A stretch of 64,000 nt of DNA from Amorphus orientalis (lineage in GTDB: Bacteria > Pseudomonadota > Alphaproteobacteria > Rhizobiales > Amorphaceae): contig NZ_JAUSUL010000001.1 of the NCBI RefSeq assembly GCF_030814015.1, forward strand, positions 1,578,001 to 1,642,000, read 5' to 3'. The notes beneath the pieces are model-generated. The model worked only from the letters and a program-made list of their open reading frames with translations. It ran no database searches and was not told the DNA's origin. Positions 26,127 to 34,202 of this stretch are shown here, piece by piece. A program made the translations under genes and the position numbers. Every line of letters begins with the position of its first letter. Positions within the stretch are counted from its first letter, which is position 1.

Positions 26127-27068
26127 TCAGACGGAAAACGCAGCCTTCTTCAGGACGCTGGCCGACACGCTGACCGATCCGATCACGATGAGGCCAAGCA
26201 TGATGTCTTGCAGGTAATAGGGGGCGCCGAGCAGAACGAGGCCGTTGCCGAGCACCGAGATGATCAGGGCGCCGACGAAGGTTCCAGCCATGTTCGGCCG
26301 ACCCGGTTCGAACATCGTCATGCCGAGAAGCACGGCCGCGATGGCATTGAGGAGGAAGTCGCCCGCCATTTGCGGAGCTGCGGAGCTGAGGTTCGCCACC
26401 AGGAGCACGGCGGTCAGCCCGGCTGCGAAGCCGGACAGGGTCAGGCCGATCCGCTTCATGCGCTGTGTCTGCACGCCGGCCCGGCGTGCTGCGTCCTGGG
26501 CTTCGCCGGTGGCCAGCATGTGGACGCCGAGCTTGAGACGCTTGGTCATGAACCAGGCGACGAGCACCGCGGCGGCCATGAAGAAAATCAGTACGGGAAA
26601 GCCGTGTACGCGGCCGCGCGCCAGCGCTAGGAAGGCCGGGTCCCAGCTTCCGACGAAGGCGACGCCGCCGGTGATCATGAAGGCGAAGCCGTTCGCCACA
26701 GAGGCGCTGCCGAGGGTCGCGATCAGCGACGGCACCTTGGCGACGGTCACCAGCAGGCCGTTCAGGTAGCCGCCGGCGGTACCAACGGCGAGGCCGGCGA
26801 GGATCGCCAGCGGCCAATAAGTGCCGCCGTAGATGAGTCCGCCCGTCACCACGGCGGCCAGACTGCACAGACTGGCGAACGACAGGTCAAGCTCGGAGGT
26901 GATCAGGGCGAAGGTGAAGCCGAGCGCCAAAATCGTCAGGAAGCTCATCTGCTTCAGAACGTTGAGCAGATTCGCCTGGGACGCGAAATTGCGCGCGAAC
27001 AGGACAAAGAAGATCAGCACCGCAAGGCCGGCGAGCGCTGTTCCGTATTTGGCGATGAACAGCTTCAC
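26127..27068 (-). CDS. Sugar ABC transporter permease (RbsC type)
   Basis: The product has 313 residues and about ten hydrophobic segments. The RbsC-family marks are LGFTFALITSELDLSFASLC near 52-71, NGLLVTVAKVPSLIATLG, and the EAQDAARRAGVQTQRMKRIG loop. It is the inner-membrane channel of the sugar importer. GTG at 27068 shares one base with the stop of the SDR gene, and AGAGG lies eight bases upstream, so it is translationally coupled to the SDR. Confidence 0.93.
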   Translation of the reverse strand: MKLFIAKYGTALAGLAVLIFFVLFARNFASQANLLNVLKQMSFLTILALGFTFALITSELDLSFASLCSLAAVVTGGLIYGGTYWPLAILAGLAVGTAGGYLNGLLVTVAKVPSLIATLGSASVANGFAFMITGGVAFVGSWDPAFLALARGRVHGFPVLIFFMAAAVLVAWFMTKRLKLGVHMLATGEAQDAARRAGVQTQRMKRIGLTLSGFAAGLTAVLLVANLSSAAPQMAGDFLLNAIAAVLLGMTMFEPGRPNMAGTFVGALIISVLGNGLVLLGAPYYLQDIMLGLIVIGSVSVSASVLKKAAFSV

Positions 27069-27829
27069 TAATTTGCCTCTAGAAGTTTTCCGATTGGCGG
27101 GAGCAATTCCAGGCCGCCGGTAACGGGTACCGTCGCGCCCGTGATGAAGCTGGCCCGATCGGAGAGAAGAAAGGCAGCCAGTTCTGCGACGTCCCCGGCC
27201 TGGCCAAGCCGTCTGAGCGGCGTGCGGGCCGAGGCCGCCGCTTCCAGACGGGCAAAGGCGTCGTCGGGAAAGGCGCCGCGCACCATGTCCGTGGCGATGA
27301 TCCCGGGGGCGATCGCATTCGCCCGGACGCCCTGCGGCCCCATGGCCTGGGCGATGTTGAACGTCAGCGTGTTGATCCCTGCCTTGGCCGCGCCATAGCC
27401 GGGATTGGCGCCCCCGCTGAGCCAGGCGATCGACGAGATGAACACCATCGCCCCGCCGTGTGCGCTGGCGGCGAGCGCCTTGCCGACGGCCTTTGCCATG
27501 CGATGGGCGGCGGAGAGGTTGATGTCGATGACCCGATCCCAGTCGTCGTCTTCCTGGTTGGGGAAGGCGGCGACATGCGATGTTCCCGCGCAGTGCACGA
27601 GACCGTCGATACGGCCGAACCGGCCGATGGCGGCCTCTACGATGTGGGCGGGGGCGGTCCGGTCGAGAAGATCCGCCGCCACGAAGAGGTCCCCGTGGCC
27701 GTCGTCCGACGGCGCGCCTGCGAGGTCGGTGGCGCAGATGCGCCAGCCGTCCCGCTTCAGGGCCGCGATCGTGGCGCGGCCGATGCCGCCGGCCGCACCG
27801 GTGACGAGGGCGACGGGAGCTTCGCTCAT
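27068..27829 (-). CDS. Short-chain dehydrogenase/reductase in sugar operon
   Basis: The product has 253 residues. The cofactor motif is VTGAAGGIGRA, active-site Ser is in FISSIAWLSGG, the Tyr/Lys pair is in YGAAKAG, and the end is FITGATVPVTGGLELLPP. It probably oxidises or reduces the imported sugar, polyol or sugar acid. ATG overlaps the stop of the BtpA/SgcQ gene by four bases, and its stop overlaps the permease start, so it is embedded in one transcript. Confidence 0.92.
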   Translation of the reverse strand: MSEAPVALVTGAAGGIGRATIAALKRDGWRICATDLAGAPSDDGHGDLFVAADLLDRTAPAHIVEAAIGRFGRIDGLVHCAGTSHVAAFPNQEDDDWDRVIDINLSAAHRMAKAVGKALAASAHGGAMVFISSIAWLSGGANPGYGAAKAGINTLTFNIAQAMGPQGVRANAIAPGIIATDMVRGAFPDDAFARLEAAASARTPLRRLGQAGDVAELAAFLLSDRASFITGATVPVTGGLELLPPIGKLLEAN

Positions 27830-28626
27830 GCCGCCAGCGCCGCCGTCAGCGCCTGCGCCCGGTGGGGATCGACCGGGTTCAGCGTCTTTCCGTCCTGCTT
27901 GATCGAGGTGCCAACGATGAAGGCATCGGCGACCGTCGCCAGCTGCGCGATGTTGGCCGACGACACGCCGGTCCCCACGACGACCGGCGTATCCGGAACC
28001 GCGTTCGCGACCGCGCTCACGGCCTGAAGTTCCGCTTCGACGCCGGCCGCCGGACCGGAAACGCAAACGGCGTCAGCCAGGCCGAGGAAGACCGCGCCTT
28101 TCGCGGCCTCGGTCACCGAGCGGGTGTCGAGGTTGATGGAGAAGCCGGGCGTGACGTTGGAGATGATCGCGATGTCGGTCGCGTCGAGGTCCGCGCGCAG
28201 CTTGAGGACACGAGCGGCGTCAGGGATGTACTGGCCGAGGTCGCCGACATAGGCGCCGGTGAGGAAGCAGCGGACGAAGCCGCCTCCGGTGGCGTGGGCG
28301 ATCGAGATCGAGGCGATCGGGTCGATCAGCATGTTGACCCCGTGCGGCAGGTCGATCTCGGCCCGGCACTCGGCGATCAGATCGGCCATGGCGGCAACCG
28401 TCTCGACCGGGTTGTTCTGCCGGTACGGCATGTCGGACTCGTTGCAGTACATGATCGAGTGGAATCCCGTGTCCCGCAGAATCCTGGCCTCGGCCTGGGC
28501 CTGGCGCACCACCTTCCGCATGCCGCCGGTGCGATCGTACAGCGGGGAGCCGGGCATGGGCAGGGTGTGCACCATGCCGATCAACAGCTTGGCCTCGCCA
28601 TAGCGGTCCTGAAACAACGTCTTCAT
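27826..28626 (-). CDS. BtpA/SgcQ family protein
   Basis: The product has 266 residues. It carries KLLIGMVHTLPMPGSPLYD, YCNESDMPY, LPHGVNMLIDPIASISIA and VVVGTGVSSANIAQLA, which define the BtpA/SgcQ TIM-barrel family. BtpA was named from photosystem I biogenesis in cyanobacteria, while SgcQ belongs to a poorly understood sugar gene set in E. coli. In sugar operons like this one it is likely an enzyme or ligand-binding barrel acting on the phosphorylated intermediate. The reaction is not established. It is coupled by ATGA overlaps to both neighbours. Confidence 0.88.
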   Translation of the reverse strand: MKTLFQDRYGEAKLLIGMVHTLPMPGSPLYDRTGGMRKVVRQAQAEARILRDTGFHSIMYCNESDMPYRQNNPVETVAAMADLIAECRAEIDLPHGVNMLIDPIASISIAHATGGGFVRCFLTGAYVGDLGQYIPDAARVLKLRADLDATDIAIISNVTPGFSINLDTRSVTEAAKGAVFLGLADAVCVSGPAAGVEAELQAVSAVANAVPDTPVVVGTGVSSANIAQLATVADAFIVGTSIKQDGKTLNPVDPHRAQALTAALAA

Positions 28627-30161
28627 GCGGATGCAACTCCTTGGCTCTGCGCGGATGTCCTCGCCGGGCTTGCAAAGCAGCTGCGCCCGATGTCGGCGAG
28701 GCGATGGGAGGTGGTGGCGACGGCCTCGTGACTGTCCTGAAAGACGTCGAACAGCGCGTCGTAGCGGGCGCGGGCCACCGGGTTGGGGTCGAAGCGGTCG
28801 AAGTCGGTGGCGATCGTGTCTCCGGCGGTACCGATGTCCGGGTCGAGCCCGAGGCCGACGCGCGCGATCGCGAGGCAACCCTGCAGTCCCATTTGCCGAT
28901 CCGGGGCGGCGAGCACCGGCCGGCCGAGAATGTCGGCGCGGATCTGGTTCCACACGGCGCTGCGACCGCCGCCGCCGGCGATGCGGATCTCCGTGGCCCG
29001 GTCTCCGCCGGCGGTCTCCGCGCGCTCGAGCACCGTCCGGTTGACGAAGGCGACGCCTTCCATCACGGCACGGATCATGTCGCCCGGCCCGTGCGCCGCT
29101 GTCAGCCCGAAGAAGCTGCCGCGCAGGTCGCTGTCCCAGAACGGGGTGCGCTCGCCGTGCAGGTAGGGATGGAACAGAAGCGGCCGCTTGCTTGTGGATC
29201 GGGCGAGCAGCGCGGCAAGTCGGTCGGAGAACGGGCCGTCGCCCGGGTTGAGCAGGTCGGTGAAATAGGTGAGCGCGTTGGCACCGTTCTGGCCGGGGCC
29301 GCCGATCTGCCAGGTGTCTTCCCCCCAGGCAATGGTGATCAGTCCGGCGGCGTCGGCGGGGCGCGTGCTGATCAGGCCGAAAACCTCGGAAGATCCGGAA
29401 ATGCAGTAGGCGCGTCCCGGGTGCAGGGCGCCGAGGCCGGCGACGCCGGTCCAGGTGTCGTTGCTGCCGCAGAAGACGCGGGCGCCGGCGAGCCGCGCGA
29501 GCGGCCCCGGAAGATCGGGAAGGACCTCGCCGACGGCGTCGTGCGGTGTGCCGATCTCGGGAAGGACGTCCCGGTCGATGCCGGCGACCTCGGCCAGCGA
29601 GGGCGAGCCGCCGCGCAGGCTCATCAGCAGCCAGTGCTGGGATATCCGATCCGAGCGGGCGTGACCGGTCAGGCGCAGGTTGAGGTAATCCTTCGGGTCG
29701 AGGACCAGGCGCGTCGCCGCCCAGGCTTCCGGTTCGTTGTGCTTGAGCCACAACAGCCGCGACATCGGATGGAAGGCGTTCAGATGATCTGCCGCCGGAT
29801 GCGACGCGACGGAGGGGCTTGCCAGCGCCTCCCTGGCGGGACCGAGGGCGCGGGTGTCGCGGAAGCCGATGGCCGGGCGCAGGACCTGCCGGCGCGCCCC
29901 GAGAAAGACCTGCGTGCGCGTCAGACCGCAGATCGCGACCGCGGCCACATCGTCGAAGGCGGTCGCGCTGGTCTCCGCGATCTCGGAGGCGCAGCGCACC
30001 AGCGCCTGCCACCAGACGTCCGGATCCTGCTCCGACCGTCCGGTCGGGTCCTCGTCGAAGGACAGCGGCACGGAAGCCTGTCCGTGCACGTCGCCCTCGG
30101 GGCCGAACAGGCAGGCCTTCAGCGCCGACCCGCCGAGATCGACGGCCAGGATGGAGCTCAT
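28623..30161 (-). CDS. FGGY-family carbohydrate kinase
   Basis: The product has 512 residues. It starts with the phosphate-binding loop ILAVDLGGSALKACLF and includes GRSEQDPDVWW, a DPKDYLNLRLTG segment, CISGSSEVFG, YLHGERTPFWDSDLRG and the adenosine motif IRIAGGGGRSAVWNQIRADI. It resembles xylulokinase and related pentulose or erythritol kinases and would phosphorylate the imported sugar in the cytoplasm. ATGA overlaps join it to the GntR gene upstream and the BtpA/SgcQ gene downstream. Confidence 0.93.
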   Translation of the reverse strand: MSSILAVDLGGSALKACLFGPEGDVHGQASVPLSFDEDPTGRSEQDPDVWWQALVRCASEIAETSATAFDDVAAVAICGLTRTQVFLGARRQVLRPAIGFRDTRALGPAREALASPSVASHPAADHLNAFHPMSRLLWLKHNEPEAWAATRLVLDPKDYLNLRLTGHARSDRISQHWLLMSLRGGSPSLAEVAGIDRDVLPEIGTPHDAVGEVLPDLPGPLARLAGARVFCGSNDTWTGVAGLGALHPGRAYCISGSSEVFGLISTRPADAAGLITIAWGEDTWQIGGPGQNGANALTYFTDLLNPGDGPFSDRLAALLARSTSKRPLLFHPYLHGERTPFWDSDLRGSFFGLTAAHGPGDMIRAVMEGVAFVNRTVLERAETAGGDRATEIRIAGGGGRSAVWNQIRADILGRPVLAAPDRQMGLQGCLAIARVGLGLDPDIGTAGDTIATDFDRFDPNPVARARYDALFDVFQDSHEAVATTSHRLADIGRSCFASPARTSAQSQGVASA

Positions 30162-30880
30162 CGTCCGAATTCCTCGATCGAGCCGGAGAAGGAGAAATAG
30201 TAGCGGTCCGCCCGGACAAAATTATTGGAAAGTTCGACCACACGGCCCGCGGCGTCGCGGGCGATACGGTGGGTGTTGAAGATCGCGATGCCGGGTTCGA
30301 TACCCATCACCTGAGCGACGTCGCCATCGGCGTTCACGGCCTCAAGCGTCTCGTCGACGTCGGAGACAACCAGCTCGAAGCGGGACGACAACAGAGCATA
30401 GAGCGAGGTGTTCTCGAAATCGGAGCGCTTCAGGTCCTGAATGCCGACATGGCACAGCACAGAGATCTGGAACACCGTCGGCTGGCCGTTGAGCAGCCTC
30501 AGCCGCCTCAGCTCGACGACCCCTCCGCGGGCCTCGGGACCAAAGATCGCCCGTTCCGAAATGGTGGCGTTGCGCGCGGTGAAGGAGAGGGCGCGGGTGG
30601 AGGGCATCTGCCCGTGCGTGCGGCCCTCCGTATGGAAATCGACCCGGCTCGAAATCGACTTGCCAATCTTGCGGGAGCGGTAGAACGACCCGAGACCCTG
30701 GCGGCGTTCGATGTGTCCGTCGCGCTCCAGCAGGGCGAGGGCGCGGCGCACCGTCGTTCGGCTGATGCCGAAGGTCTCCTGCAGGTGCGCCTCGGAGGGG
30801 ATCATCGCTCCTTCGCGCCATGCGCCGGACTCCAGCTCGGTCAGAAGTCGGTCTGCAGTGTCCCGATAGAGCGACGTCAT
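30158..30880 (-). CDS. GntR-family regulator, HutC/UTRA type
   Basis: The product has 240 residues. The N-terminal winged helix (IPSEAHLQETFGISRTTVRR then ALALLERDG) is followed by a UTRA effector domain (GVVELRRLRLLNGQPTVFQI, SLYALLSSRFELVVSDVDETLEA). It is the first gene of the seven-gene sugar operon, a common arrangement for an autorepressor sensing a sugar phosphate. GGGGAGAT precedes the ATG. Repeated GATAGAG elements in the promoter and at the start of the coding region are candidate binding sites. Confidence 0.93.
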   Translation of the reverse strand: MTSLYRDTADRLLTELESGAWREGAMIPSEAHLQETFGISRTTVRRALALLERDGHIERRQGLGSFYRSRKIGKSISSRVDFHTEGRTHGQMPSTRALSFTARNATISERAIFGPEARGGVVELRRLRLLNGQPTVFQISVLCHVGIQDLKRSDFENTSLYALLSSRFELVVSDVDETLEAVNADGDVAQVMGIEPGIAIFNTHRIARDAAGRVVELSNNFVRADRYYFSFSGSIEEFGR

Positions 30881-30952
30881 TTGTATCTCCCCTCTATCAC
30901 TATCGGCGAAACAAGAGAGACAAGTAAACGGGAACGCGACGATAGAGCGACG
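30864..30952. promoter_or_regulatory. Candidate GntR operator region with repeated GATAGAG elements
   Basis: CGATAGAGCGACG occurs twice in direct orientation (30864-30876 within the first codons of the regulator gene and 30940-30952 upstream). An inverted CTCTATC lies at 30892-30898 between them. The arrangement flanks the presumed start site and suits autorepression of the sugar operon. Confidence 0.5.
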
Positions 30953-31246
30953 AATTCTGCTAACAATTACAGATATTTATTAAATTGGTCGCGTTCCGCC
31001 TGTATCCAAACTGCGTCGAGTTGGAGAGCATGGCCGTGGAGGCTGGCGGGTCTTGGCTCCCGGTCGTCGGGCGCTCGCCTTTACGATGCGCAGGTCCGCC
31101 GCCCAACCGGGCCATTGCCAAACGTGCTGAGAGGACGAGTAACCGCGGCTTGTCCTTTTGAAACCCGAGATCCGATGGAAAAGCGTGACGTGGACCGGAC
31201 GCACGGAGACCAGGCAGGCGGCCTGGCCCTGATGAGGCCGGCCGGC
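30953..31246. other. Intergenic region between sugar operon and response-regulator gene
   Basis: The left part (30953-30995) is markedly AT-rich and is probably the core promoter of the GntR-led operon. The remainder shows no gene, repeat or clear terminator for the response-regulator gene. Confidence 0.4.
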
Positions 31247-32383
31247 TCAGCCGGTTTCGGGCGAGACGGCGGCAAGTCCGACCAGAAGCAGTGCCACCAG
31301 GTCGGCCTGGCGATGCGTGCCGGTCTTCTGGAAGAGGTTGCGCATGTGAAAGGCGACGGTCGTCTGCGAGATGCCGAACTCGCGGGCGATGTCCTCGCGC
31401 CGCTTGCCTTCGGCGAGCGCCAGCGCCAGCTGCGATTCCGCCGACGTCAGCCCGAACAGGGGAGCGATGAACGCGTCGGAGAAGGCGGGGCGGCGATCGG
31501 GGTCCGACAGGAAGACGATCGACGTCGGTCCTCCGTCTCCGGTCGCAGCCTCCTGCGGCAAGGCGCAGATGATCGCGAGCAGGTCGCGCCGGCCGGACGG
31601 ACGCGGCAGGCTGAGCCCGATCTGCTCCTCGTTTCCGCGCGCGGCCAGCTCGGCGACACGGCGCAAGGCTGCGCTCAGCCGTCCCGTCGCGTCCGGCGAC
31701 GCCGGTTGCAGCGTCGTCCCGATGCCGATCCCGTCGTCTTCCTCGGCCAGGCGCCTGGCGGCGCGATTGGCGAAGACGACCTGGCGCGACCGGTCGGTCA
31801 GCACGACCCCGACCGCAATCAGGTCGAGCGCGCCGGCGGCAGCGGCCGTCCAGTCCTCGCCGCCGCCCTGCAAGCCGCCGACGGCCCGCCTGGCGGTCTC
31901 CAGTTCGTCACGCACCTTCCCGCGCACGCGCCTGACCTGGCTGAGACGCGCCTCGATGCTCGCCAGCATCAGGTCGAAGTCGACCGGCTTCACCAGGTAG
32001 TCGTCAGCCCCGGCGAGCTTGCCCGACAGGATGTCGTCACGGCTGCTGAGGGCCGTCAGGAACACGAACGGCACGTCGGCCAGCTCGGGATGCTTCAGCC
32101 GTGCGGACTTCATCAGCTCGTAGCCGTCGAGGCGGGGCATGGTGATGTCGCACAGGATGAGGTCGGGGCGGGTCGTCTGGAGTTCCGTGAGGGCCTCGAG
32201 CCCGTCGGAGGCCTGACGCACATCGTATCCGCTCGAGGCGAGCTCTTCCGCGATGTCACGGCGAAGGTCGGCCTCGTCCTCGACGCAGAGGATGATCGGC
32301 CTGCCGGCGTCACTGGCACTGGATAGCACGGATTTGTCCTCGCATGGCCGCTGGCCGGACTGAGATTCGAGACTGACCGACAC
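31247..32383 (-). CDS. Response regulator: receiver, PAS-like and LuxR-type HTH domains
   Basis: The product has 378 residues. The receiver (about 29-150) has VEDE, phospho-acceptor D79 in LILCDITMPRLDG, and K in DDYLVKPVDF. A short coiled linker leads to a PAS-like domain (about 180-295, GVVLTDRSRQVVFANRAARRL). The C-terminal LuxR/GerE helix-turn-helix has FGLTSAESQLALALAEGK and REDIAREFGISQTTVAFHMR then NLFQKTG. It starts with GTG. It is divergent from the membrane-protein gene at 32545; the orphan sensor kinase at 34199 in the same locus is its probable partner, by position only. Confidence 0.9.
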   Translation of the reverse strand: MSVSLESQSGQRPCEDKSVLSSASDAGRPIILCVEDEADLRRDIAEELASSGYDVRQASDGLEALTELQTTRPDLILCDITMPRLDGYELMKSARLKHPELADVPFVFLTALSSRDDILSGKLAGADDYLVKPVDFDLMLASIEARLSQVRRVRGKVRDELETARRAVGGLQGGGEDWTAAAAGALDLIAVGVVLTDRSRQVVFANRAARRLAEEDDGIGIGTTLQPASPDATGRLSAALRRVAELAARGNEEQIGLSLPRPSGRRDLLAIICALPQEAATGDGGPTSIVFLSDPDRRPAFSDAFIAPLFGLTSAESQLALALAEGKRREDIAREFGISQTTVAFHMRNLFQKTGTHRQADLVALLLVGLAAVSPETG

Positions 32384-32544
32384 ATTTTCTCGCTATGGAG
32401 CCGGAGTCACGGGGTGTGATGCAGTGTCGTACGTCACGGCATTGACGATGCGCCGGTGCCTGTCCGTTCGGACGGGGACACGCACCCCATCCCCGGCTAA
32501 GGACCGACGTGAACGGCCCGCGGGCCACGGAGGAGAGAGCAGAG

Positions 32545-33528
32545 ATGTGGGATTTCTCGATTGCGCGGGCCCTCAGCCTGATGGTCCGGACGATGCCCTT
32601 CATCCTGTTGAGGATGGCGATCTATTTTGGCGCGGCGGTGGCCTACGTGCTCGTCACCGGCGTCGGCGCGGGCGTCGGATGGGGCGTCGGCGGGTTCGGA
32701 GACGCCGACTTCCAGGCGACCACGACGTTCTGGGGCGGGATCATCGGCTTCGGTGGCGTCGCCGCGGTGATGTATCTCCTGCGCAGCTACATCCTCTATA
32801 TCGTGAAGGCCGGGCACATCGCGGTGCTGGTGGAGCTGCTCGACGGCCGCGAGATGCCGCAGGGCCGCTCGCAGATCGGGCATGCAAGGCACGTCGTCAC
32901 CGAACGCTTCGGGCAGGCGAGCATCCTCTTCGGCGTCGACCGGCTGATCGCCGGCGTCATCCAGGCGATCACGGGCCTGGTGCGCGGCGTTCTCACGCTG
33001 GTGCCGATCCCCGGCGTGCAGCAGCTCGTCGGCGTCGCGCATGCGTTCCTGCGCATCGCGGTGGGCTTCGTCGACGAGGTGATCCTCGCTTATGCGATCC
33101 GCACCCGCTCGACCAATGCCTGGGAGTCCGCGCGCGAAGGGCTGGTCCTCTACGGCCAGAACTACAGGCCGATGTTCAAGAACGCCGCCTGGCTGGCCGT
33201 CTTCGTCTACGGCCTGTCCTTCCTGGTCTTCCTCGTCATGCTGGCGCCGGCGGCGCTTGCCGTCTACGTCATCCCGGGCGCCTGGTCGGCTGGCGGGCTC
33301 GTCTTCGCGCTCCTCTTCGCCTGGAGCGTCAAGGCGGCCCTTCTCGAGCCGTTCGCCATCACCTGCATGATGGAGGTTTATTTCCGGACGATCGAGGGAC
33401 AGGAGCCGGATCCGGCCTGGGATGCGAAACTCGAGCAGCTTTCCGGCAAGTTCCGCCGGCTGAAGGAGCAGGCGATGCAGGGCGGCACGGCTGCGCCGTC
33501 CGCGGACGCGCCGGCCCCCGCCGAGTAA
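32545..33528 (+). CDS. Multi-spanning inner-membrane protein, function unknown
   Basis: The product has 327 residues. Hydrophobic segments lie near 17-40, 58-85, 215-240 and 245-268. In between is an amphipathic helical region with a stretch of glycine/isoleucine (LIAGVIQAITGLVRGVLTLV) that may re-enter the membrane. The C-terminus is a charged cytoplasmic tail rich in Ala/Pro. I do not recognise a named family. GGAGAGAGCAGAG precedes the ATG. It opens the plus-strand locus of signalling and VWA genes and is divergent from the REC-LuxR regulator, suggesting that the regulator may control it. Confidence 0.75.
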   Translation: MWDFSIARALSLMVRTMPFILLRMAIYFGAAVAYVLVTGVGAGVGWGVGGFGDADFQATTTFWGGIIGFGGVAAVMYLLRSYILYIVKAGHIAVLVELLDGREMPQGRSQIGHARHVVTERFGQASILFGVDRLIAGVIQAITGLVRGVLTLVPIPGVQQLVGVAHAFLRIAVGFVDEVILAYAIRTRSTNAWESAREGLVLYGQNYRPMFKNAAWLAVFVYGLSFLVFLVMLAPAALAVYVIPGAWSAGGLVFALLFAWSVKAALLEPFAITCMMEVYFRTIEGQEPDPAWDAKLEQLSGKFRRLKEQAMQGGTAAPSADAPAPAE

Positions 33529-33626
33529 CACAGAACCATCGGCACGAATTTCTGCCCGGCCATGGACACGCGCGGCCGGTTTTGGTGTGCTTCGACGCGC
33601 GCATCATCGGCGCGTGGGGAGACGTG

Positions 33627-34202
33627 ATGCAGGCGAGAGGGAAGGATCCGGCGGCAAGGGGGTCGGGCCCGGGAGCCGCTGGCCTGCGGCGGCTTATGGT
33701 GCCGCTCGTCGTCGCACTGTCCGTTCTGTCGGTGTCGACCCCGCGCTCTGCGGAGGCTGCGTGCGACCTGCCGGAACCGACCGGAAAAGTCCTGCTGGAG
33801 ATTTCCGGGTCGATCGACTGCACCAATGACGGCGACACGGCGGTGTTCGATCGAGACGGGCTGACGGCCTTGCCGCAGCACACGCTGAAGACCACCACTG
33901 TCGTCACCGACGGTGTGAAGACTTTCCGCGGCTTCCGGATGCAGGACCTGCTGGACGCGGTCGGGGCGCACGGCGAAACGGCGGTGGCGCACGCCCTCAA
34001 CGACTATGTCGTCGACATCCCGCTGGACGACTTTTCCCGCTTCGAGGTGCTGGTGGCGCTGCGGATGGACGGCAAGCGGCTGACGGCGCGCGACAAGGGT
34101 CCGCTCTGGATCGTCTACCCGCGCGACCAGTACGCCGAGCTGCAGGACATCCGCTACGACTACCGATGGGTCTGGCAGCTCGACCGGCTGAAGATCCGAT
34201 GA
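33627..34202 (+). CDS. Exported molybdopterin-oxidoreductase-fold (SUOX-like) protein, sensor-associated
   Basis: The product has 191 residues, including a signal peptide (LMVPLVVALSVLSVSTPRSA then EA). The mature part has GLTALPQHTLKTTTVVTDG, FRGFRMQDLLDAVGA and DKGPLWIVYPRDQYAELQDI. These are hallmarks of the sulfite-oxidase/YedY molybdopterin-binding fold, here much shorter than the enzymes and without a clear Cys molybdenum ligand, so probably a ligand-sensing domain. GGGGAG precedes ATG 33627. Its stop overlaps the kinase start by ATGA, so it is probably an extracytoplasmic partner of that kinase. Confidence 0.75.
   Translation: MQARGKDPAARGSGPGAAGLRRLMVPLVVALSVLSVSTPRSAEAACDLPEPTGKVLLEISGSIDCTNDGDTAVFDRDGLTALPQHTLKTTTVVTDGVKTFRGFRMQDLLDAVGAHGETAVAHALNDYVVDIPLDDFSRFEVLVALRMDGKRLTARDKGPLWIVYPRDQYAELQDIRYDYRWVWQLDRLKIR

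Noticed and set aside
32462-32473. GTCCGTTCGGAC inverted repeat between the REC-LuxR regulator and membrane protein genes
   Set aside because: A 5-bp arm in high-GC DNA is expected by chance and no second copy is present, so it is not listed as an operator.
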